From: Rhizobium sp.
Lineage (GTDB): Bacteria > Pseudomonadota > Alphaproteobacteria > Rhizobiales > Rhizobiaceae
Direction: 5' to 3'
NCBI GenBank assembly: GCA_002796995.1
Contig: PEKW01000007.1
Coordinates: 310,001 to 374,000 of the forward strand
DNA length: 64,000 bases
Position numbers and translations under genes: made by a program. The notes below the pieces were generated by a model, which ran no database searches, was not told the DNA's origin, and worked only from the letters and a program-made list of their open reading frames with translations. Shown piece by piece: positions 21,191 through 30,042 of the stretch (the first letter of the stretch is position 1; every line of letters starts with the position of its first letter).

Positions 21191-21454
21191 ATGTTCACGC
21201 GAACCAAGACACGCACCGTCCATTTCGATCGTCCCTTCGCCCTGTTCGGCCTGGAAGGGCTCCAGCCGGCCGGCGATTACCAGGTGCAGGACGACGAAGA
21301 GCAGATCACCGGGATTTCCTGGCTCGCTTACAAGCGCACCGCGACCGTGATCGAAATCCGGGCCGGGCTGACGACAAGCCGGATCGCCGTCGACGGCGAC
21401 GAGCTGGAGGCGGCGATGGCACGAGACCAGGCCGATGCCAATGCCTCGCACTGA
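21191..21454 (+). CDS. Small conserved hypothetical protein
   Basis: An 87-residue protein starting MFTRTKTRTVHFDRPF. The pattern of a basic N-terminus followed by a beta-rich core (FALFGLEGLQPAGDYQVQDDEE) resembles short conserved hypothetical proteins I associate with rhizobial genomes. The RBS is weak. It is followed by 130 bases of non-coding sequence before the glycosyltransferase. Function unknown. Confidence 0.6.
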   Translation: MFTRTKTRTVHFDRPFALFGLEGLQPAGDYQVQDDEEQITGISWLAYKRTATVIEIRAGLTTSRIAVDGDELEAAMARDQADANASH

Positions 21455-21584
21455 GTAACGATCCGTCCGGCGGGCCACACCGTCCGCGCCGGAGGCATGA
21501 TGCCAAGACCACAGTCGCATGTTCCCCGTCGGGGAAGATCGGGCGTTCCGGCCAGCGACGACACCGTTCTGAAGGGAACCTCCG

Positions 21585-23864
21585 ATGACCAAGTCCAGAC
21601 GCGTAGCATTCATTGGCAACTCGCTCCCAAGGCAGTGCGGCATCGCAACCTTCACCACCGACCTCAGCCATGCGCTGGCCGCCTCCGACCGCGGCGTCGA
21701 GACGCGCATCATTGCGATGACCGACGACAAGCTCCACTATGCCTATCCGGAGGATGTCGTGTTCGAAATCCGCGACGGCGAGATCGAGGACTATGGCACG
21801 GCCGCCCGCATCCTCAACAATGGCGGCTATGATGCCGTCTCGCTGCAGCACGAGTTCGGCATCTTCGGCGGACCGGACGGTGAGTTCATCCTGACGCTGC
21901 TCGCGCAGCTGCGCATTCCCGTCATCACGACGCTGCACACCATCCTGGCCGAGCCGACGCCTGGCCAGTTGCGGGTGCTCCAGAAGGTCGCGGGCGCCTC
22001 CAACCGGGTGGTCGCCATGGCACAGAAGGGCCGCGCCCTGCTCGAGAGCATCTATGGCGTGGATCCTGCCAAGATCGACGTCATCGCCCACGGCATTCCC
22101 AACCGGCCATTTCATGACCCGGAGCTGGCCAAGGCCAAGCATGGTTATGAAGGCCGGCCGGTCATCCTGACCTTCGGTCTTCTGTCGCCCAACAAGGGGA
22201 TCGAAGTCGTCATCGACGCAATGCCGGCGATCCTGGCGCAGCGCCCGGACGCGCTCTACGTGGTACTCGGCGCCACCCATCCCAATCTCCTGCGTCAAGA
22301 GGGCGAAGCCTATCGCGACCGCCTGGGCGCACGGGCCGAGCAGATCGGCGTCGGCCAGTCGGTCGTCTTCCTCAACCAGTTCGTCGACGTGCCGACACTT
22401 CTCGACTTCATCGCCATGTGCGACGTCTATGTCACGCCCTATCTCGACGAGGCGCAGATGACCTCGGGCACGCTGGCCTATAGTTTCGGCATGGGCAGCG
22501 CCGTCGTGTCGACGCCCTACTGGCACGCGCAGGAACTGCTCGACCAGGGGCGCGGCATGCTCGTGCCCTTCGGCGATGCGGGCGCGACCGGACAGGCGAT
22601 CGCCTCCCTGCTGGGTAACGACGACAGGCGCATGGCCATGCGTCGGGCCGCCTATGACACCGGCCGGTCGATGATCTGGTCGCAGATTGCGTCGCTTTAC
22701 CTGGACAGCGTGGAGAAGGCCCGAAGCGCGTACCGGCCACGACTGGTCAGTGATCTCGTCGCCCAGCGGATCACCAGACCGCCGCAGATCACCTCGCTGA
22801 AGCTCGGACATTTTCACACCATGTGCGACGACACCGGCATCTTCCAGCACGCGGTCTATACCGTGCCGGACCGCGCGCATGGCTACTGTGTGGACGACAA
22901 TGCCAGGGCGCTGGTCCTTGCCATGCATCTGGCGACCGCTAGGGAAACCGGGATATCCGACCGGCGAACCGCTTCCTTCGCAGCCTTCATCCAGCATGCC
23001 TGGAACCCGGATCTCCGCCGCTTTCGCAATTTCATGAGTTTCGACCGGCGCTGGCTGGAAGAGCAGGGGTCGGAGGACAGCCATGGCCGCACGCTCTGGG
23101 CGCTCGGCGTCTGCGCGCTTTCCGACAACGACCGCCCCCGCCGCCGCTGGGCAAGCGCGCTCTTTGCTCAGGCGATACCCACGGTGCTCGGCTTTCAGTC
23201 GCCGCGCGCCTGGGCGTTCGCGCTGATCGGGCTCGACGCCTATTGCCGGGCCAATCCGGAAGACATGTCCAGCCGGGCCCTGCGTCTGCAGCTGGCCGAG
23301 CGGCTCATCGACCTCGAGCGCCGCGTTTCGAACGGCGACCGCCACTGGTTCGAGGAAGGGCTCTCCTATGAGAATGCCCGCCTGCCGCAGGCGCTCATCC
23401 TCGCCGGCCTGGCAACGGGCACGGCGCATTTCGTCGCGTGCGGCCTGAAAACCCTGCGATGGCTGATGACGCGGCAAACCGGCGAGAACGGGCAGTTCCG
23501 ACCGATCGGCACGGACGGTTTCTTCGACCTGGGCGACGCGCCGAAACGGTTCGACCAGCAGCCTGTCGAGGCGACGGCGACGATTTCGGCCTGCCTCGCC
23601 GCGGATGCGGCGACGGAAGACAAATCCTGGCTGGAAACGGCATTCCGCACCTTCAACTGGTTCACCGGTGGCAATGACCACGGCGTCTCTCTCGTCGATC
23701 CGGAAACCGGAAGCTGCCGCGACGGGCTGCATCCCGACCGCCCGAACGAAAACCGTGGGGCGGAATCCGTACTCTGCTACCTCATTTCCTGCGCCGAAAT
23801 CGGTCGCGCCTCCCGTCTGGTGCGTCCCGTGCCCCAGCCCTCGGAGTTTCGGCAGTCATCGTGA
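21585..23864 (+). CDS. GT4-type glycosyltransferase fused to a C-terminal helical domain
   Basis: A 759-residue two-part protein. Residues 1 to about 385 are a GT-B glycosyltransferase of family 4: an N-terminal nucleotide-sugar fold (LPRQCGIATFTTDLSHAL), FGLLSPNKGIEVV, and a donor-site segment in EAQMTSGTLAYSFGMG. Residues about 400-759 form a separate domain with repeated helix-rich motifs (YCVDDNARALV, WFEEGLSYENARLPQALILAGLA) reminiscent of (alpha/alpha)6-barrel proteins. The gene is followed by a GH130 protein and an AGE epimerase, suggesting synthesis or remodelling of a mannose-type glycan. The acceptor is unknown. Confidence 0.85.
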   Translation: MTKSRRVAFIGNSLPRQCGIATFTTDLSHALAASDRGVETRIIAMTDDKLHYAYPEDVVFEIRDGEIEDYGTAARILNNGGYDAVSLQHEFGIFGGPDGEFILTLLAQLRIPVITTLHTILAEPTPGQLRVLQKVAGASNRVVAMAQKGRALLESIYGVDPAKIDVIAHGIPNRPFHDPELAKAKHGYEGRPVILTFGLLSPNKGIEVVIDAMPAILAQRPDALYVVLGATHPNLLRQEGEAYRDRLGARAEQIGVGQSVVFLNQFVDVPTLLDFIAMCDVYVTPYLDEAQMTSGTLAYSFGMGSAVVSTPYWHAQELLDQGRGMLVPFGDAGATGQAIASLLGNDDRRMAMRRAAYDTGRSMIWSQIASLYLDSVEKARSAYRPRLVSDLVAQRITRPPQITSLKLGHFHTMCDDTGIFQHAVYTVPDRAHGYCVDDNARALVLAMHLATARETGISDRRTASFAAFIQHAWNPDLRRFRNFMSFDRRWLEEQGSEDSHGRTLWALGVCALSDNDRPRRRWASALFAQAIPTVLGFQSPRAWAFALIGLDAYCRANPEDMSSRALRLQLAERLIDLERRVSNGDRHWFEEGLSYENARLPQALILAGLATGTAHFVACGLKTLRWLMTRQTGENGQFRPIGTDGFFDLGDAPKRFDQQPVEATATISACLAADAATEDKSWLETAFRTFNWFTGGNDHGVSLVDPETGSCRDGLHPDRPNENRGAESVLCYLISCAEIGRASRLVRPVPQPSEFRQSS

Positions 23865-23909
23865 TGCGCCGCTCTTCTTTTCTGCGATCAGCAAACCAAA
23901 GGATCTTCC

Positions 23910-25223
23910 TTGGCCCAATCCAGCCTTCTCAATCGGCAAGCCCTGTATCTCAAACCCGACCCGACGCGCGTCATCGTACGGCCGTTCAAGCCCTCGACCG
24001 AACCCCAGCACCTCAACCCGCGCGACAAGACGCGTGCGAATGAAATCGTCGATCGCGTGCTGACGCTCGATGCCGTGGCGACGACCAACCAGTTGCACGA
24101 CATCCTCGACAATTTCGAGGGACGGCATCGCAACCTTTTGCGCCAGTTCGAGCTGCGTGCCGATGCAATGGAGAACGCCTTTGCCAATCACGCGGCCTTC
24201 AGCCAGCAGCAGAGGCAGCTGATCGGCGCCTATTTCATGAACGAATATTCGTTCGAATCGGCCGCGCTGTTCAATCCGAGCATCGTGCCCCATCCCGACC
24301 AGTCAGATGTCGCGGAAGGCAGCCGGCGGGTAATTCTCAGCCTCAGAGCCGTCGGCGAGGGCCATATCAGCTCGCTGACCTTCCGCACGGGAATGATCGA
24401 CGCGCAGGGGGCCGTGACGATCGACCCGCCGGTGCGGCTCGCGGGCTTGCCGGACATTCATGCCAATGACGGCCTCGCCCCGGCCGGCTGCATCGGCATC
24501 AGCTTCAAGGAGGAGAGCGACCTCAGCGAGCGGGTGATCTTTCCGGTGACGGAAGCGCAGTCGAACGGGATCGAGGACGCGCGCTTCGTCGCCTTCGAGG
24601 ATGAGGGCAAGACCGTGTATTACGCGACCTACACGGCCTATAACGGCGCGGGGATCCGGTCCGAGCTTCTGGAAACGCAGGATTTCCTCAACTTTACCCT
24701 GACGCCGCTGCGCGGTCCGGCGGCCCGCAACAAGGGCATGGCGCTGTTTCCCCGGCGGATCAACGGGCGTTATGCGATGATCGCGCGCCAGGACAGCGAG
24801 AACCTCTTCCTGCTCTATTCGGACGACCTGCACAATTGGGGCGAGGGCCAGCTGCTGATGAAGCCCGAATTCGCCTGGCAGTTCGTGCAGATCGGCAATT
24901 GCGGCTCGCCGGTCGAGATCGACGAGGGCTGGCTGCTCTTCACCCACGGGGTCGGGCCCATGCGCCGCTATTCGATCGGCGTGACCCTGCTCGACAAGAG
25001 CGATCCGAGCATCATCCTCGCTCGCACGGTCGATCCCCTGCTGCAGCCGGAGCCGACCGAACGCGAAGGTTACGTGCCGAACGTCGTCTATTCCTGTGGC
25101 GCCATGCGACACGGGGACCTCATCGCCTTGCCCTACGCCGTGTCTGATACCTATTCGAACTTCACGACGATGAAGATCAGCATGCTTCTGGAGACGATGC
25201 AGCCGGCAGGATCACCCGCATGA
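23910..25223 (+). CDS. GH130 family glycosidase/phosphorylase-like protein
   Basis: A 437-residue five-bladed beta-propeller protein of the GH130 type; characterised members phosphorolyse or hydrolyse beta-mannosides. Typical motifs are GIEDARFVAFED (catalytic-Asp region), RNKGMALFPRRI, GNCGSPVEIDEGWLLFTHGVG and the late GYVPNVVYSCGA. The long N-terminal extension (about 120 residues) is helical. The start is taken as TTG at 23910, seven bases after AAAGGA; no ATG in a sensible position exists. It probably acts with the GT4 and AGE neighbours on a mannose-containing glycan; substrate inferred only from family. Confidence 0.85.
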   Translation: MAQSSLLNRQALYLKPDPTRVIVRPFKPSTEPQHLNPRDKTRANEIVDRVLTLDAVATTNQLHDILDNFEGRHRNLLRQFELRADAMENAFANHAAFSQQQRQLIGAYFMNEYSFESAALFNPSIVPHPDQSDVAEGSRRVILSLRAVGEGHISSLTFRTGMIDAQGAVTIDPPVRLAGLPDIHANDGLAPAGCIGISFKEESDLSERVIFPVTEAQSNGIEDARFVAFEDEGKTVYYATYTAYNGAGIRSELLETQDFLNFTLTPLRGPAARNKGMALFPRRINGRYAMIARQDSENLFLLYSDDLHNWGEGQLLMKPEFAWQFVQIGNCGSPVEIDEGWLLFTHGVGPMRRYSIGVTLLDKSDPSIILARTVDPLLQPEPTEREGYVPNVVYSCGAMRHGDLIALPYAVSDTYSNFTTMKISMLLETMQPAGSPA

Positions 25224-25266
25224 TCAAAACCTTGCGCAGGTGCCGGGAAGGGCCGTGGGCCCCGTC

Positions 25267-26463
25267 ATGAGCCTGACTCAGCTCAAGTCACTGTTCCTCG
25301 AAACCATCCTGCCGACATGGGGTGCGAGCGGCTTTGATGAAAGACGTGGCCAGTTCGTCGAGCATCTGGAGCTCGACGGGCGGCCGCAGCAGGACGGCGT
25401 CGTGCGAACCCGCACGATCGCCCGGCAGATCTATGTACATGCCCATGCAAGCGCCCTGGGTGTGGCCCCGCCATCGTCGCTGGCACTGGCCGAACGGGCG
25501 TTCGCCAACCTCCACCGCGTTGCCTGGGTGAGCGGCGCGCGCTCGGGCTATGCCAGGGCTTTCGATCGGTCGACGGGAACGGTGACGGATCCGGTGCGGG
25601 ATCTCTATGACAATGCCTGCGTGCTGCTGGCCTTGTCCTGGCTGCTCTCGGCTACGGGCAAGGAAGGATATCGACGGCAAATCGACGAGACCATCGCCGC
25701 GATCGACAGGACATTACAGGCCCCCTGTGGCGGGTGGGCCGAAGACAGCGACGGCACGCTGCCGCGACGGCAGAACCCGCACATGCACTATCTCGAGGCG
25801 GCGCTTGCCCTGTGTGAGACAAGCCGGACGCCGACCTACCGACCGGCCGAAACCGGGGCATTTGCCCTGCTGCAATCGCGTTTTCTGCTCGGTCCGCACG
25901 ATCTTCTGCACGAGAATTTTGGGCCACGCTGGGAAATCGCCGACAACTTCGGATCCCAAATGCTGGAACCGGGACACATGTGCGAATGGGTGTGGCTGAC
26001 CGGCCGCCACGACGCGCTGACCCGGACATGCCACGACGAGGTTCGCGCCGATCTGCTCACCAATGCCTTGCGCATAGGCCGCTCGGGCGGTTCCCCTTTC
26101 CTGGTCGACCAGGCTCTGGCATCGGGCGTGCCGGTCGTGCCGTCGAGACGGCTCTGGCCACAGGTCGAGATGCTGAAAGCGCTGCTGACGCAGGACAGGC
26201 TCGCCGAGGCCGAGACGCTGTCATCGGACATGCTGGCGTCCTATTTTGAGGACGTGCCGCCAGGCTGCTGGCATGATCGTCTCGATCTCGACGACCGACC
26301 CATCGCCAAGACTATCCCGGCCAGCTCGCTTTATCATCTCTGGACGGCCGTCGCCGACCTCGTGGTTCACGATCGTAGTGGGAACGAAGTTCGCCACAGA
26401 GATATGGAACACCGGCAGGAGGCGCTGGGGCCACCATCGGTGAGCTTCGGACGACTTGCCTAG
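25267..26463 (+). CDS. AGE-family sugar epimerase/isomerase
   Basis: A 398-residue protein of the N-acylglucosamine 2-epimerase / mannose isomerase superfamily, an (alpha/alpha)6 barrel. Visible family motifs are DLYDNACVLLALSW, NPHMHYLEAALAL, LEPGHMCEWVWL with the catalytic-type His and Glu, and RLWPQVEMLKALL. Members interconvert mannose and glucose or fructose forms, or epimerise N-acyl hexosamines. The ATG at 25267 was preferred over a GTG at 25240. It is the third gene of a GT4-GH130-AGE run. Its end overlaps the convergent IclR gene by four bases. Confidence 0.82.
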   Translation: MSLTQLKSLFLETILPTWGASGFDERRGQFVEHLELDGRPQQDGVVRTRTIARQIYVHAHASALGVAPPSSLALAERAFANLHRVAWVSGARSGYARAFDRSTGTVTDPVRDLYDNACVLLALSWLLSATGKEGYRRQIDETIAAIDRTLQAPCGGWAEDSDGTLPRRQNPHMHYLEAALALCETSRTPTYRPAETGAFALLQSRFLLGPHDLLHENFGPRWEIADNFGSQMLEPGHMCEWVWLTGRHDALTRTCHDEVRADLLTNALRIGRSGGSPFLVDQALASGVPVVPSRRLWPQVEMLKALLTQDRLAEAETLSSDMLASYFEDVPPGCWHDRLDLDDRPIAKTIPASSLYHLWTAVADLVVHDRSGNEVRHRDMEHRQEALGPPSVSFGRLA

Positions 26464-27248
26464 AGACGGGTTGCGAAGAAGCCTTCCATAGCTTTTGCGG
26501 CTTTCAGCAGGTCGGGAAGATATTTGTCGACGATGGTCGGCCCGTCATAGGTGATCGTGGCGCTCGTCGAGAGGCCGTACTTGACCCGTCCGTTGACGCG
26601 GATCGGCACCGCCAGCGACGCCATTCCGAGGGCCGTCTCCTGGTTGGTATAGATCCATCCCTGCTGGCGGGCCTGTTCGATCTGCTCGTGAAGCTTCGGT
26701 ATTTCAACGACAGTAAAGGGCGTCACTGCCGGCAGCTTGTCGTCGGGGCGATAGAGTTGTGTAAACTCGCCCTCCGAGAGGTCGCCGAGCATGATCTTGC
26801 CGGACGACGAGGCATTCGCCGGGAAGCGTGTACCGACGGACATGTAGTCGCGCTGAAGGCGCTTTGCGGTCGCCCGCGCAATACAGACGACCTCGCGGCC
26901 ATCGAGGGTCATGACGGAGCAGGATTCGTCGAGCTTGTCGGAGAGTTCGACGAGGCGGGGCTGGATGAGGCTGAAGGCCGGCAGCGACGCGAGATAGGAA
27001 TAGCCGAGCTGCAGCGTCCGGGCGGAAAGATGGAAACGCCGATCATTCTCGTCGTAGATCACATAGCCGAGCTTGACCAGCGTGACGAGCACACGCCGGG
27101 TGGAACCCGGGCTGAGGCCGACCTTCTGGGCGACAGCGGACAGCGTCATGGCGGGAGAGTTCGGGCCAAACGACTCGATCACCGCAAGGCCTTTTGCCAG
27201 CGACTTGATGAATTCCGGATCGTCATCTTCAGGAAGAGTGCTGCTCAC
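26460..27248 (-). CDS. IclR-family transcriptional regulator
   Basis: A 262-residue regulator. The N-terminal winged helix (KSLAKGLAVIESF, then TLSAVAQKVGLSPGSTRRVLVTLVKLGYV) and the C-terminal effector domain (ASSSGKIML, RQQGWIYTNQETALGMASLAVPIR) are those of the IclR family, closest in feel to the PcaR/PobR branch that responds to aromatic or organic acids. The GTG start at 27248 gives MSSTLPEDDD. It lies upstream of a carboxylate-uptake and CoA-transferase island in which an IclR-like palindrome occurs at 28928. Confidence 0.9.
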   Translation of the reverse strand: MSSTLPEDDDPEFIKSLAKGLAVIESFGPNSPAMTLSAVAQKVGLSPGSTRRVLVTLVKLGYVIYDENDRRFHLSARTLQLGYSYLASLPAFSLIQPRLVELSDKLDESCSVMTLDGREVVCIARATAKRLQRDYMSVGTRFPANASSSGKIMLGDLSEGEFTQLYRPDDKLPAVTPFTVVEIPKLHEQIEQARQQGWIYTNQETALGMASLAVPIRVNGRVKYGLSTSATITYDGPTIVDKYLPDLLKAAKAMEGFFATRL

Positions 27249-27334
27249 CTATCGCCTCGCTAAACGTTCTGAATGCCTCATTCGCCTCATGGCGGCGGAG
27301 CCGTCAAGGGCAAACGCGGAAGAGTGGCCGCTCA

Positions 27335-28765
27335 TCAAGCCCAGGCGAGCGGCGAGGCACCGGCCGGTTCGGGCGGGACATCCCAACGGGCCGGCGTCTC
27401 GGAATAATAGACGATCGGCAGCGGATGCTCTATCGCGCCGAAGACCGTGCGGCTGACGGTCAATTCGTCGGCGCCGGGCCGCGGCAGCGCCCTGACGCCG
27501 CGCGGGCCGTCGGGCCATTCCTCGCGTGGAAGCCGGCCGAGTTCCTGCAGCCACATGGAGCATGAGGTGAGCGACACTTTGACGTGGTAGCTGCCTCCTT
27601 CCCGGGCGCGCCGCAAAAGCGCGCTCGTGACGCCGGCGGCACCCAGGTAGCCGGCCAGATAGTCGTTGAGCGTGAAGGTGGAGGCCAGCTTCGGCTGTTC
27701 CAGGCTTCCCTCGCCGACGGCAAGGCCGCTCACCACCTGGCCCAAGGGATCGTATCCGGCGCGCGAGGCCCAGGGTCCGTCACAACCGTAGCAGCTCACC
27801 GAGACGTAGATAATTCCCGGCCGCAGTTTCGCCAGCGCCTGGGGGGAAAGCCCCCGCGCATCGAGCGAGCCCGGCCGCCAGGAATGCGCAAACACATCCG
27901 ACTGGGCGATGAGCGCGCGGAACCGGTCCAGTTCGCCGGGCGTGTCGAGATTGACGAAGGCTGAGCGTTTTCCCAGGCCGGTATCGACGACGATGTGGGT
28001 CGGATCCGGCTGATGCGGCGCCGAAATGTGCAAGACCTCCGCGCCTTGTTCGGCAAGCTGGCGCGACACCACGGGACCGGCCAGCACATGGCCCATGTCC
28101 ACCACCCTTATGCCGGACAGCGGGCGATCTGCGGCGTCGAAGGGCATGACCGGGCCGTCACCGATCTTTTCTATTTCCACCGGCGTTCTGCCCGCGAGAT
28201 ACCGGCCCTGCGGGCTTTCCAGCCATTCCTCGCGCGTACGGGCGATCGCGCCGATCGCCTTTGCTTCGGCCAGCGCCTCCTCGAGATCGTCGGCCTTCCA
28301 GCGGCTGACAGCCCTTTCGATCGATTCCGTTGCGGACGAGCAGTCGAGGAATGCCAGCAGACGGCTGAAATGCTCGTGGTAGAAGGCGTGCCGGAGCAAA
28401 TACATCTGCCGTCCGTCGGCCGTCTCGAAGAAGACCTTGTCCTCCGAAGCGGGTCTCGACAATTGCAGCGGATGGCCGTCGCGGCGCAGATAGGAGACGG
28501 TCCTGAGACCCGGCACGGCTGCACGGCGCAGATCGACGCCGATCGACTGCGGTCGACCTCCGCGCATGCGCCAGATTTCGGCAATGCCGACCGCGTTTGC
28601 CGCCAGCGCCACCGCCGAGGCCAGGCCGGGACGATAGCGGCTCGGCACCACAGGGTCTGCCCCCGTGAAACTCAGTGATGTGAATCCTGGTTCGTGGAGC
28701 CCTCCTGAGGGCAGGCCCATCCGCGCCAATAAATCGGTCAATGCCTCTTTTGCCAGCTGGCTCAC
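27335..28765 (-). CDS. Class III (CaiB/BaiF) CoA-transferase
   Basis: A 476-residue CoA-transferase, longer than the usual 400 because of an N-terminal region of about 170 residues preceding the typical start RPLSGIRVVDMGHVLAGP. The catalytic Asp is seen in AGYDPLGQVVSGLA. I chose a GTG start at 28765: a GGAG sits six bases upstream, and the resulting MSQLAKEALTDLLARMGL resembles related proteins; a longer frame would cross the divergent promoter region. It is transcribed divergently from tctC and presumably activates, with CoA, an acid imported by the Tct system. Substrate unknown. Confidence 0.85.
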   Translation of the reverse strand: MSQLAKEALTDLLARMGLPSGGLHEPGFTSLSFTGADPVVPSRYRPGLASAVALAANAVGIAEIWRMRGGRPQSIGVDLRRAAVPGLRTVSYLRRDGHPLQLSRPASEDKVFFETADGRQMYLLRHAFYHEHFSRLLAFLDCSSATESIERAVSRWKADDLEEALAEAKAIGAIARTREEWLESPQGRYLAGRTPVEIEKIGDGPVMPFDAADRPLSGIRVVDMGHVLAGPVVSRQLAEQGAEVLHISAPHQPDPTHIVVDTGLGKRSAFVNLDTPGELDRFRALIAQSDVFAHSWRPGSLDARGLSPQALAKLRPGIIYVSVSCYGCDGPWASRAGYDPLGQVVSGLAVGEGSLEQPKLASTFTLNDYLAGYLGAAGVTSALLRRAREGGSYHVKVSLTSCSMWLQELGRLPREEWPDGPRGVRALPRPGADELTVSRTVFGAIEHPLPIVYYSETPARWDVPPEPAGASPLAWA

Positions 28766-28923
28766 TTGCGACTCCAATTTCCGCACACCGGAGAAAATTC
28801 CTCTATTCGAAAACAGGATGCGTTTCAACAAGCCGGCTGTCAAATGGAAGATGGCGTGAGGGATCGGAAAAAACGTGTCGGTTCTGCTGTTGACAAGCCA
28901 AAGGGAGGGGCGCATCGTTACGT

Positions 28924-28952
28924 AATACGGAAATATTTCCGGAATACGGAAA
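28924..28952. promoter_or_regulatory. IclR-like operator between CoA-transferase and tctC
   Basis: A perfect 14-bp palindrome CGGAAATATTTCCG (28928-28941) lies 29 bases upstream of the tctC start. It closely resembles the E. coli IclR consensus (TGGAAAT/ATTTCCA) but without the central spacer base. A 10-base direct repeat AATACGGAAA occurs at 28924-28933 and 28943-28952, so the site has one palindrome plus an extra half-site. A TTGACA hexamer lies upstream at 28890. The adjacent IclR gene is the natural candidate regulator. Confidence 0.65.
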
Positions 28953-28969
28953 ACTTTGGGAGGAGTGAA

Positions 28970-29938
28970 ATGTCCGTGAAATTGATTGGCCTGTCGCTGA
29001 GCCTGGCGCTCTGCGTCGGAACCGCTGCCCTTGCCCAGCAGGATTACCCCAACCGCCCGGTCCACGTGGTTGTTCCCCTGCCGGCCGGCTCCGCCGCGGA
29101 CGGGGTGGCGCGGATCGTGCTCCCGGCCGCCGAGAAATATCTCGGACAGCCATTCATCATCGAGAACGAAGGCGGCGCGGCTTCGATCCCCGGAACCGCC
29201 CGAGCCGCCAAGTCCGAACCGGACGGGTATACCCTGCTGTGGGGCACCGTGGCGACCCAGGTTTCAAACCCGAACATGTTCAAGGCGCTACCCTATGACC
29301 CGGCGAAGGATTTCACCGCGGTGGCGCGTGTCGTCGGCCAGAGCATGATGCTTGCGGTGCCGAGCTCCAGCGAGATCGACACGGTCGCCAAGTTCGTCGA
29401 CAAGGCGAAGGAGGCCGGCAATCTCAGCTTTGCCTCGGCCGGCATCGGCACGTCGGCGCATCTCTGTGCCGAACTCCTGAAGCTCAAGACCGGCATCACG
29501 CTGCGCCACATTCCCTATCAGGGTGGCAGCCAGTCCGTGCTGGATCTGATGCGCGGCGAGACGAACATGATGTTCTATTCCCTCGCGCAGTTTCAGCCGG
29601 GCCTCCAGTCCGGCGAGCTGACGCTGCTCGGCGTTGCGGGCGACAAGCGCTCCAAGTTCAAGCCGGACCTGCCGACCCTGAAGGAACAGGGGTTCGACGT
29701 CGTGCTGACCTCCTGGTACGGCGTCTATGCCCGGAGCGGCACGGCGCCGGAAATCGTCGACAAGGTCGCCGATGCGATCAACAAGGCGCTCAAGGATCCG
29801 GAGGTGGTCGCCGCGCTCGACAAGACCGGCAGCGAAGTCTACGCGACCGCCACGCCCGCCGAATATCAGGCCTTCACCGATGCCGAACGCAAGCGTTACG
29901 GCGAGATTATCGAAGCCGCCGGCATTCCCAAGAGCTGA
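28970..29938 (+). CDS. tctC: TctC/Bug-family periplasmic solute-binding protein
   Basis: A 322-residue extracytoplasmic receptor of a tripartite tricarboxylate transporter. A signal peptide ends at about residue 22 (TAALAQQ), followed by the family pattern YPNRPVHVVVPLPAGSAADGVAR, FIIENEGGAASIPGTARAAKSEPDGYTLL and the late TPAEYQAF. The ATG at 28970 follows GGGAGGAG. The ligand is a carboxylate, perhaps tartrate or a related acid given the dehydrogenase at 36615. The membrane partners TctB and TctA lie 4 kb downstream, an unusual separation filled by catabolic genes. Confidence 0.92.
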   Translation: MSVKLIGLSLSLALCVGTAALAQQDYPNRPVHVVVPLPAGSAADGVARIVLPAAEKYLGQPFIIENEGGAASIPGTARAAKSEPDGYTLLWGTVATQVSNPNMFKALPYDPAKDFTAVARVVGQSMMLAVPSSSEIDTVAKFVDKAKEAGNLSFASAGIGTSAHLCAELLKLKTGITLRHIPYQGGSQSVLDLMRGETNMMFYSLAQFQPGLQSGELTLLGVAGDKRSKFKPDLPTLKEQGFDVVLTSWYGVYARSGTAPEIVDKVADAINKALKDPEVVAALDKTGSEVYATATPAEYQAFTDAERKRYGEIIEAAGIPKS

Positions 29939-29948
29939 GCCGCAGACT

Positions 29949-29974
29949 GGGCCGGCCTGAACACCGGCCCTTTT
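29949..29974 (+). terminator. Intrinsic terminator after tctC
   Basis: The stem GGGCCGG (29949-29955) / CCGGCCC (29964-29970), with an 8-base loop, is followed by TTTT. It lies 10 bases after the tctC stop. Partial termination here would give more mRNA for the binding protein than for the enzymes and membrane parts downstream. Confidence 0.75.
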
Positions 29975-30042
29975 CCCCACCCCATCCGTGACATCCCGCT
30001 GGCGTCAAGCCGGCGACGACCCCTCATACCCCGGAGTAGACT

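Noticed and set aside
21306..23732. Long minus-strand open frame opposite the GT4 glycosyltransferase
   Set aside because: Antisense shadow of a well-supported gene; composition is of reversed codons and no RBS or family motif is seen.
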